From an uncultured Alphaproteobacteria bacterium (GTDB lineage Bacteria; Pseudomonadota; Alphaproteobacteria; Micropepsales; Micropepsaceae): 6,080 nucleotides of DNA. A program made the translations under genes and the position numbers. The stretch lies in the NCBI GenBank assembly GCA_937942205.1, contig CALDFO010000107.1, positions 1-6,080 on the forward strand, written 5' to 3'. The notes under the pieces were generated by a model. It was not told where the DNA came from and ran no database searches. It was given only the letters and a program-made list of their open reading frames with translations. This document shows, piece after piece, positions 1 to 4,091 of the stretch; the first letter of the stretch is position 1, and every line of letters starts with the position of its first letter.

Positions 1-700
1 GCTTCTTGCGGGGGATCGGGGGCTTATGGAGGGCGTCCCGCCGCGCGTGGGCCTCTATCGGTTGTTCCACGCCATCTGGCAGTCGGGCGCCGAGCATTAT
101 GACGATACCGCGCAGGCGGGGGGCCAGACAGGCCGCCCGGCCGGAGAGAAAACCCCGGAAAGCCGCCTGAAGTCACTGTCGGCCTCCAAGCGCGCCGCCC
201 TGCTGCTGACCGCCGTGGAGGCCTTCAGCCTGGAGGAAGCCGCCTTCATCATCGACGAGACCCCGGAGGAGGTGGAAGCCGCCATCCTGGGGGCGCAGAA
301 GACCATCGACAGCCAGCTGGCCAGCAAGGTGCTGATCATCGAGGACGAGCCCATCATCGCCATGGACCTGGAAAATCTGGTCACCGAACTGGGCCACAAG
401 GTGGTGGCGGTCGCCGCCACCAAGGATGATGCGGTGGCCAAGGCCAAGTCCGAACGCCCCGGCCTGGTGCTGGCCGACATCAATCTGGGCGAAGGTGGCA
501 GCGGCATCGACGCGGTCAGCGAAATCCTGGCCAGCTTCGACATTCCGGTGATCTTCATCACCGCCTATCCGGAAAAGCTGTTGACGGGCGAGCGGCCGGA
601 GCCGACCTATCTGATTGCCAAACCCTTCCTGCCCGAAACGGTGCAGGCCACGGTGGGCCAGGCGCTGTTTTTCCACCCCGCCGCCCGGGAAGCGGCGTAA
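1..700 (+). CDS. phyR: PhyR, sigma-like/receiver response regulator (5' end cut off)
   Basis: Anti-anti-sigma regulator of the alphaproteobacterial general stress response. In this family, phosphorylated PhyR uses its N-terminal sigma-like domain to bind the anti-sigma factor NepR and so frees sigma EcfG. The reading frame is open from base 2 with no stop, and the residues before the ATG at 26 (LLAGDRGL) continue the family sequence, so that ATG is internal and the true start lies upstream. Seen in order: the end of the sigma2-like part with PRVGLYRLFHAIW; a variable linker; a sigma4-like part (LLLTAVEAFSLEEAAFI); and a C-terminal receiver from about base 330. The receiver has the acidic pair ED at 341-346, the phospho-acceptor Asp codon at 476-478 (LVLADIN), the Thr in FITAYPE and the Lys in LIAKPF. 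The stop is TAA at 698-700. The nepR and ecfG genes are not in the window and may lie further left. The family call is very secure. Confidence 0.96.
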   Translation, partial: LLAGDRGLMEGVPPRVGLYRLFHAIWQSGAEHYDDTAQAGGQTGRPAGEKTPESRLKSLSASKRAALLLTAVEAFSLEEAAFIIDETPEEVEAAILGAQKTIDSQLASKVLIIEDEPIIAMDLENLVTELGHKVVAVAATKDDAVAKAKSERPGLVLADINLGEGGSGIDAVSEILASFDIPVIFITAYPEKLLTGERPEPTYLIAKPFLPETVQATVGQALFFHPAAREAA

Positions 701-739
701 GCTGCCCCGCGCATTCCAACCCCAATGGAGAGTTCAGTC

Positions 740-1105
740 ATGGCCGCCAAGAAGAAGATCGCCAACGGCAATATCGAAGCCCGCCTGGCGTCGCTGCGCG
801 CCGATTTCGCCGCCCTGCAGTCGGACATGAAGGGGCTGTACGGCGATGTCAGCGAAGTGGCGTCCGAGCGCGCCGCCCAGGCCATGAAATCGGCCGAGGA
901 CATCGCCGACCGCGCCGTGGCGCTGGCCGAGGAAGCGGCCAAGGAAGGCAAGGCCCTGGCCCTGGAATACAAGGACGGGGCCGAGGAATGGGCCGAGGAG
1001 AATGCCGAGGAACTGCGCGCCCATGTCCGCGCCCAGCCGCTCCAGTCGCTGCTGATCGCCGGCGGCATCGGCGTCTTCCTGGGCGCGATCTTTCTGCGCC
1101 GCTAG
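740..1105 (+). CDS. DUF883 / ElaB-YqjD-like membrane-anchored protein
   Basis: A 121-residue protein with a charged, Ala/Glu/Lys-rich helical body (about residues 10-98, probable coiled coil or amphipathic helix) and one C-terminal transmembrane helix at about 102-119 (LLIAGGIGVFLGAIFLRR). This glycine-rich C-terminal anchor ending in Arg is typical of DUF883 proteins. In Escherichia coli the relatives YqjD, ElaB and YgaM are stationary-phase inner-membrane proteins reported to associate with ribosomes. I chose the ATG at 740 rather than the in-frame ATG at 725 because a GGAGAG Shine-Dalgarno sequence (728-733) sits six bases before it and would lie inside the longer version. It starts 39 bases after phyR, so the two may be co-transcribed. 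I see no EcfG-type promoter directly upstream. A stress or membrane role is inferred from family and context. Confidence 0.88.
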   Translation: MAAKKKIANGNIEARLASLRADFAALQSDMKGLYGDVSEVASERAAQAMKSAEDIADRAVALAEEAAKEGKALALEYKDGAEEWAEENAEELRAHVRAQPLQSLLIAGGIGVFLGAIFLRR

Positions 1106-1159
1106 TTTCCCTGCCAGGGCCTGCTGTCGTATACAGGCATGACAGGGAATGGGGATCAC

Positions 1160-1504
1160 ATGTTCGCGCGACTGACCGCCAAGGCCATCCTGGCCGCCGC
1201 CGCCATTGCGATGGCGTTTTTCGGCATCGGCCTTCTGGGCATGGCGGTGGCCGCGGCCCTGGTCATGTGGCTGGGCACGGTGGGCGGTTATGCCGTGGCG
1301 GGCATCGTCTTCCTGGTGCCGCCGCTGGTCTGGGCCATCGTGATCCATGTCTCCAAGCCCAAAAAGCCCCAGCCGCCCGCCAGCGATCTGAGCCGCGTGC
1401 TGCTGGCCGCCGTCGCCAAGGAAGCGCCCTGGGTCGCCATCATCGGCGCCGGGATCGCTGGCGCCGCCAACATGTTCCTGAACCGCAACAGGGCCTCCAA
1501 ATAG
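1160..1504 (+). CDS. YqjE / holin-superfamily-like small membrane protein
   Basis: A 114-residue, very hydrophobic protein with three predicted membrane segments: about residues 8-36, 40-64 and 90-108. The short loop between the last two is basic and proline-rich (SKPKKPQPP). The size, topology and position directly after a DUF883 gene match YqjE-type proteins (Phage_holin_3_6 / holin-X superfamily), which follow yqjD in E. coli. The family assignment rests on topology and gene order more than on a diagnostic motif. The ATG at 1160 is preferred over the in-frame ATG at 1139 because the GGGGAT stretch at 1151-1156 fits as its ribosome binding site and would be inside the coding sequence of the longer version. 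The gap to the DUF883 gene is 54 bases. Nothing phage-like surrounds it, so it is not evidence of a prophage. Function is unknown. Confidence 0.75.
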   Translation: MFARLTAKAILAAAAIAMAFFGIGLLGMAVAAALVMWLGTVGGYAVAGIVFLVPPLVWAIVIHVSKPKKPQPPASDLSRVLLAAVAKEAPWVAIIGAGIAGAANMFLNRNRASK

Positions 1505-1538
1505 GGTCACCGCGGCCGCTCGCCTCTGTGGATAGAGC

Positions 1539-1564
1539 GGAACCCTCCCCCTGATCGAGACGTT
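1539..1564 (+). promoter_or_regulatory. EcfG-type general stress response promoter
   Basis: The -35 element GGAAC (1539-1543) and the -10 element CGTT (1561-1564, followed by TTT) are separated by exactly 17 bases. This matches the known sigma EcfG consensus (GGAAC, 16-17 bases, CGTT). Initiation would be expected near 1570-1575, giving a leader of about 30 bases before the DUF1328 start at 1602. That PhyR, which controls EcfG activity, is encoded about 0.8 kb upstream makes the match more credible. It is a sequence match only; no transcription data are available. Confidence 0.8.
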
Positions 1565-1601
1565 TTTGTGTCCTAGACTCTTGGTCAAGGAACAAATCGT
1601 C

Positions 1602-1778
1602 ATGCTCGGTTGGGCACTTGTGTTTCTCATCCTCGCGCTGGTCGCGGGCTATATGGGCTTCTTCGGATTGGCAGGACTGGCGGCAACCATCGCCAAACTC
1701 CTGCTTGTTGTGTTCGTCATCCTTCTGATCGTCAGCGCCTTCTCGGGCGCCTTGCGTGGCAGACCGCCCGCGGTCTGA
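1602..1778 (+). CDS. DUF1328 (YtjA-like) small membrane protein
   Basis: A 58-residue protein starting MLGWALVFLILALVAG, with two membrane helices (about 3-20 and 26-49) joined by a Gly-rich turn (GFFGLAGLAA), and a short basic tail. The MLGWA start, the GFxGLAG turn and the IAKxLxxVFxxLxxVS second helix are the hallmarks of DUF1328, which is usually 50-60 residues long. The start at 1602 is supported by AAGGAA at 1587-1592, nine bases upstream; an in-frame TTG at 1566 would remove both the leader and the family N-terminus. The EcfG-type promoter at 1539-1564 suggests induction under general stress. Family members are small inner-membrane proteins of unknown function. The next gene follows after 36 bases. 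Confidence 0.92.
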   Translation: MLGWALVFLILALVAGYMGFFGLAGLAATIAKLLLVVFVILLIVSAFSGALRGRPPAV

Positions 1779-1814
1779 GCCTTTCTCGAAAGGCCCCTGT
1801 CGAAAGGAATATCG

Positions 1815-1973
1815 ATGCTTCTGCGTCTTCCCGCCCGTATCCTGGAGCATCCGGTGGAAAGCCTGATCGCCGGAATGCTGTTGCTGGCCTTGCTGTTCGG
1901 CTCCGCCGACCGCAAGGCGGCGGAAGGCGCGTCCCAGAACGGTCCGGCACCGGCGGTCGCGGGGAAGGTCTAA
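1815..1973 (+). CDS. Small single-helix membrane protein (52 aa), hypothetical
   Basis: A 52-residue ORF, MLLRLPARILEHPV..., with one strongly hydrophobic stretch at about residues 17-29 (LIAGMLLLALLFG) after a short basic, amphipathic N-terminus, and a hydrophilic Ala/Gly/Pro-rich tail. A very good ribosome binding site (AAAGGAA, 1803-1809) lies five bases before the ATG. It sits 36 bases after the DUF1328 stop and is followed by a terminator, so it is probably the last gene of the EcfG-driven unit. The 8-base sequence TCGAAAGG occurs twice in the spacer (1786-1793 and 1800-1807), the second copy forming part of the ribosome binding site; the first is half of a small CCTTTC/GAAAGG palindrome. 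I do not recognise the family. Confidence 0.72.
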   Translation: MLLRLPARILEHPVESLIAGMLLLALLFGSADRKAAEGASQNGPAPAVAGKV

Positions 1974-1990
1974 AAAAATCCGGCCGGGCC

Positions 1991-2015
1991 GGAACGCTCC
2001 CCGGCCTCCGCCGTT
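1991..2015 (+). promoter_or_regulatory. EcfG-type promoter driving a candidate small RNA
   Basis: GGAAC (1991-1995) and CGTT (2012-2015, followed by AT) are separated by 16 bases, a full match to the sigma EcfG consensus. It lies 17 bases after the stop of the 52-residue gene and points into a region with no credible ORF that ends in a strong terminator about 100 bases on. Expected initiation is around 2021-2025. This is the second full-match EcfG site on this strand within 500 bases; I found no other full match in the window on either strand. Confidence 0.72.
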
Positions 2016-2021
2016 ATCTAA

Positions 2022-2119
2022 AATGAGCGGACGTCCGGTCCGGAACGCCCCCAGCCCCTTCGACAGCCCGTCTCGGGTGTCCGCTCTCTAAAACCCCGCG
2101 AAAGCGGGGTTTTGTTTTT
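2022..2119 (+). ncRNA. Candidate general-stress small RNA, GsrN-like
   Basis: No ORF of note is present between the EcfG-type promoter and the terminator, so the expected product is an RNA of about 90-100 nt. GAGCGGAC (2025-2032) and GTCCGCTC (2079-2086) are perfect reverse complements and would close the body of the RNA. Inside lie a small CCCG-TCT-CGGG hairpin (around 2068-2078) and a C-rich, probably unpaired stretch (GCCCCCAGCCCC). The terminator hairpin follows immediately. GsrN of Caulobacter is a sigma-T (EcfG) dependent RNA of about this size that acts through an exposed C-rich loop, so promoter class, size and C-rich core agree. I cannot claim sequence homology. It could instead be just a leader or terminator region of the upstream unit. 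Confidence 0.58.
2090..2119 (+). terminator. Rho-independent terminator
   Basis: A perfect 10-bp stem, AAAACCCCGC (2090-2099) with GCGGGGTTTT (2104-2113), closed by a GAAA tetraloop and followed by GTTTTTG. It would end both the candidate small RNA and any read-through from the DUF1328 unit. The A-rich upstream arm could give weaker termination on the other strand for transcripts coming from the glycosyltransferase genes. Confidence 0.93.
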
Positions 2120-2130
2120 GAATCTTTTCC

Positions 2131-2284
2131 GAACCCCTCCGGTTTCAACTTACGCTATTTTTTATTTACCCCCTCCGGCCTTCGCAACTTTGCTTGGCGT
2201 GTCGCATCACAGGATGCGCCACGCCTGCGCGTTGCTACGGCCACCTCCCCCTTAGGCGTGCTTTGCACGCGAAGGGGGAGGCGG
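2131..2284 (+). repeat. Palindromic repeat, copy A (154 bp)
   Basis: This copy is matched by copy B at 3927-4080 in inverted orientation over the same length, with bases 2153-2253 (about 100 bp) identical by eye. It contains two ordered hairpins. Hairpin 1 is GGCGTG-T-CGCATC-ACAG-GATGCG-C-CACGCC (2196-2225), twelve pairs with one symmetric mismatch. Hairpin 2 has the arms CCTCCCCCTT (2244-2253) and AAGGGGGAGG (2272-2281), with an inner GCGTGC/GCACGC stem. The left part holds two copies of CCCCTCCGG about 38 bases apart, separated by an AT-rich run. It sits just past the end of the ArnT-like gene. No protein is encoded. Together with the neighbouring sites it fills the gene-free stretch 1974-2368. 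Confidence 0.88.
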
Positions 2285-2304
2285 GTCCCTGGAATTCCTT
2301 CGCC

Positions 2305-2330
2305 TGTCATTCCCGCGAAAGCGGGAATCC
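2305..2330. repeat. REP-type palindrome
   Basis: ATTCCCGC-GAAA-GCGGGAAT (2309-2328) is a perfect 8-bp stem with a GAAA loop, preceded by TGTC and followed by CC. This matches the short extragenic palindrome (GTCATTCCCGCGAAAGCGGG and onward) that is widespread in proteobacterial genomes. It lies about 40 bases after the stop of the ArnT-like gene on the - strand. There is no T-tract, so it is not a standard intrinsic terminator, though such hairpins can stabilise mRNA 3' ends. Confidence 0.75.
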
Positions 2331-2368
2331 AACTTCTTCACGACTTGGCCAGCGCGGGACGGCAACCG

Positions 2369-3907
2369 TCAGGGCATACGCCCAACCACGGCTTGCCGGG
2401 GCTGCTCCACCGGATAGGCCAGGTAGAGGCTTCTGGGCGTCTGCAGCTGGGTGGGGAAGCCCACCCGGCGGAAATGCGCCTGCACATCGGCCCGGCGGTC
2501 GCGCCGCGCCTCCACCAGATAGATCATCAGACCCTTGCTGCGGTCGGGCGGCAGAGACGGCGCCCACAGATAGCGCTGCGGCTGGTTCACCTGCGCCACC
2601 GGCACCTTGGGATAATAAAACCGCAGCCAGGCGGTGGTCTCGTAATCGGTGGTGAGGATGGCCTTGGCCAGACCCGTGCCCGCCAGGGCGGCGGCGACGT
2701 CCGCGGCGGGACGGAAATCACGGCCCAGAAGGCGCGCCGCCGGATCCTTGGCCAGCGGGATCACGCCGAACTGGGCCTGGGCATAGGCCAGCAGCAGCAG
2801 CACGGCGGCCAGCGGCGCGGCGGCCAGCGACAGCCAGCGCATCCGGCCCGCCAGCGTGAAAGCCTGTGCCGCCAGGATCGCCAGCGCGCGATAGAGGAAA
2901 CACGGCCAGTTGCCCCGGACCCGGTCGTGCAGCGCATGGCCCAGGAAATAGGCAATTCCCACCCAGGCCAGGGCGGCGGGCATCAGCAGCGGCGACGACA
3001 GGCGGCTGGCCCGCCACAGGCCCGCCAGCATCAGGACAAAGATCAGCGGCGTCGCCATCGCGGCCTGGGCGGCGGCGAACTCCGCCAGGAAGCGCCAGGT
3101 CAGGCCGCCACTGGAGACGCGGCCGAACTGGAAGGCGAAGGTCATCCAGCCATGCTGCGACTGCCACCACAGATGCGGGGTCCAGATCAGCAGCGCGACG
3201 CCCGCGCCGGCCCAGGGCCAGGGCGTCGCCAGCCATTTGCGCGCATCGCGATCCGCCACCAGCCAGGCCAGCGCGCCCGCGCCCAGGAACAGGCCGGAAT
3301 ATTTCGACAGCAGGCCCAGGCCGCCCGCCACACCCACGGCCAACCACCATATTCCTGACCCCCTCCGCCCTTCGCTGGCCCCAGGGCCAGCTACGGGCAC
3401 CTCCCCCGCCAGCGCGCTGCGCGCGCGCAGGGGAGGATGGCCTTGGCGAACCTTCGCCAGCGCGAACACAAAAGCAGACGCCGCCACCAGCGAGGGCATA
3501 TCCGGCGTCGCTGCCAGCAATTCGACCGAGGCCATCAGGGTCAGGTTGAACAGCAGCGCCGCCAGGGCGGCACGGTCTTTTATTCCCCCTCCGTCCTTCG
3601 CATCACTTACGGGGGAGGATGGATCATCAAACAGCAAGGCGGCGGCGCGCCAGACGAACCAGGTCGCGGGCAAGGACAGCAGCACGCCCGACAGCCGCAC
3701 GCCCAATTCTGTATCGCCCAGCAGGAGCGTGCCCAGACGGATCAACCAGGCGATGGCGGGGGGATGGTCGTAATAGCCCAGCGACAGATGCCGCGACCAC
3801 AGCCAGTAATACGCCTCGTCGCCCGACAGCGGTAGCAGCGCCGCCATCACGGCGCGCAACAGAAGCAGCAGCGCGATGGCGGCCGCGGATACGCGCAGAG
3901 GGATCAT
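2369..3907 (-). CDS. ArnT/PMT_2-type integral membrane glycosyltransferase
   Basis: A 512-residue multi-pass inner-membrane protein of the GT39/GT83 (PMT_2) type. Such enzymes transfer a sugar from a polyprenyl-phosphate donor to lipid A, a polysaccharide or a protein on the periplasmic side. The family signature is in the first periplasmic loop: SGDEAYYWLWSRHLSLGYYDHPP (residues 28-50) written as SGDEAYYW then YYDHPP, with the acidic pair D30-E31 as likely catalytic residues. About ten hydrophobic helices follow, then a soluble C-terminal part. The ATG at 3907 is chosen because a GGAG lies seven bases upstream and a hydrophobic helix starts right after it; 38 extra in-frame residues upstream would be translated repeat B. 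Two segments, about residues 96-110 and 157-184, are translations of repeats D and C and look like insertions in loops. The stop is TGA at 2369-2371. The acceptor and sugar are unknown. Confidence 0.88.
   Translation of the reverse strand: MIPLRVSAAAIALLLLLRAVMAALLPLSGDEAYYWLWSRHLSLGYYDHPPAIAWLIRLGTLLLGDTELGVRLSGVLLSLPATWFVWRAAALLFDDPSSPVSDAKDGGGIKDRAALAALLFNLTLMASVELLAATPDMPSLVAASAFVFALAKVRQGHPPLRARSALAGEVPVAGPGASEGRRGSGIWWLAVGVAGGLGLLSKYSGLFLGAGALAWLVADRDARKWLATPWPWAGAGVALLIWTPHLWWQSQHGWMTFAFQFGRVSSGGLTWRFLAEFAAAQAAMATPLIFVLMLAGLWRASRLSSPLLMPAALAWVGIAYFLGHALHDRVRGNWPCFLYRALAILAAQAFTLAGRMRWLSLAAAPLAAVLLLLAYAQAQFGVIPLAKDPAARLLGRDFRPAADVAAALAGTGLAKAILTTDYETTAWLRFYYPKVPVAQVNQPQRYLWAPSLPPDRSKGLMIYLVEARRDRRADVQAHFRRVGFPTQLQTPRSLYLAYPVEQPRQAVVGRMP
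3359..3436 (+). repeat. Palindromic repeat, copy C, inside the ArnT-like gene
   Basis: A 78-bp relative of repeats A and B in the same orientation as A. It begins CCCCCTCCGCCCTTCGC (compare CCCCCTCCGGCCTTCGC in A), then has its own hairpin GCTGGCCC-CA-GGGCCAGC (3374-3391), then CTACGGGCACCTCCCCC (A: CTACGGCCACCTCCCCC), a GC-rich loop and GGGGAGG. The large internal hairpin of A and B is replaced by the shorter one. Its length is a multiple of three; it is read through in frame on the - strand as about residues 157-184 of the ArnT-like protein, a Pro/Arg/Gly/Ala-rich stretch between two hydrophobic helices. Confidence 0.8.
3585..3618 (+). repeat. Palindromic repeat, copy D (minimal form), inside the ArnT-like gene
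   Basis: The shortest family member: CCCCCTCCGTCCTTCGC, eight bases, then CGGGGGAGG. It shares the conserved left core with A, B and C (one base differs from A) and the right arm GGGGGAGG, but lacks both inner hairpins. On the - strand it encodes about residues 96-110 (PSSPVSDAKDGGGIK), a hydrophilic loop between two hydrophobic helices. It keeps the frame open but is read in a different frame, relative to the repeat, from copy C. Confidence 0.7.
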
Positions 3908-3914
3908 GTCAAAA

Positions 3915-3918
3915 CTCC
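3915..3918 (-). promoter_or_regulatory. Ribosome binding site that fixes the ArnT-like start
   Basis: GGAG on the - strand lies seven bases before the ATG at 3907. The longer in-frame start at 4021 has no comparable site and would begin inside repeat B. Confidence 0.7.
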
Positions 3919-3926
3919 GCACAGGT

Positions 3927-4080
3927 CCGCCTCCCCCTTTGGCGCGAAGCGCACCCAAAGGGGGAGGTGGCCGTAGCAACGCGCAGGCGTGGCGCATCCT
4001 GTGATGCGACACGCCAAGCAAAGTTGCGAAGGCCGGAGGGGGTAAATAAAAAATAGCGGAAGTTAAAACCGGAGGGGGTC
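3927..4080 (-). repeat. Palindromic repeat, copy B (154 bp, inverted relative to A)
   Basis: Reverse complement of copy A over its whole length. Three differences fall in the first 25 bases and about 13 in the loop of hairpin 2; the 100-bp middle is identical. In hairpin 2 the loop sequence differs but pairing is kept: here the stem is extended to 13 bp (CCTCCCCCTTTGG at 3930-3942 with its complement at 3955-3967). The copy fills almost all of the gap between the two glycosyltransferase genes, starting 11 bases after the stop of the upstream gene and ending 19 bases before the downstream ATG, so it would be transcribed as part of a shared mRNA. Confidence 0.88.
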
Positions 4081-4091
4081 ATCAGAAAAAC

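Noticed and set aside
97..676. Two long - strand ORFs opposite phyR
   Set aside because: They are antisense shadows of a clearly conserved PhyR coding sequence; their translations are low-complexity and match no recognisable domain.
1160..1504. Holin-like protein as a sign of a prophage
   Set aside because: No lysin, structural, integrase or attachment-site features nearby; the pairing with DUF883 fits the chromosomal yqjD-yqjE arrangement.
734..1630. 298-codon - strand ORF across three small + strand genes
   Set aside because: Gln/Gly/His/Arg-rich shadow typical of the antisense frame in high-GC DNA; the + strand genes have ribosome binding sites and family signatures.
2042..2046. A third GGAAC within the candidate small RNA
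   Set aside because: No CGTT follows at 16-18 bases.
2258..3358. 366-codon + strand ORF opposite the ArnT-like gene
   Set aside because: Begins inside repeat A, runs through the REP hairpin and is Gln/Arg/Gly-rich with no domain; a shadow of the membrane protein gene.
3908..4021. 38-residue N-terminal extension of the ArnT-like protein
   Set aside because: It would be translated from repeat B, lacks a ribosome binding site, and the ATG at 3907 has a good one directly before a membrane helix.
2131..4080. CRISPR array or insertion sequence
   Set aside because: The four repeat copies differ in length and orientation with no regular spacing, and the enclosed gene is a glycosyltransferase, not a transposase.
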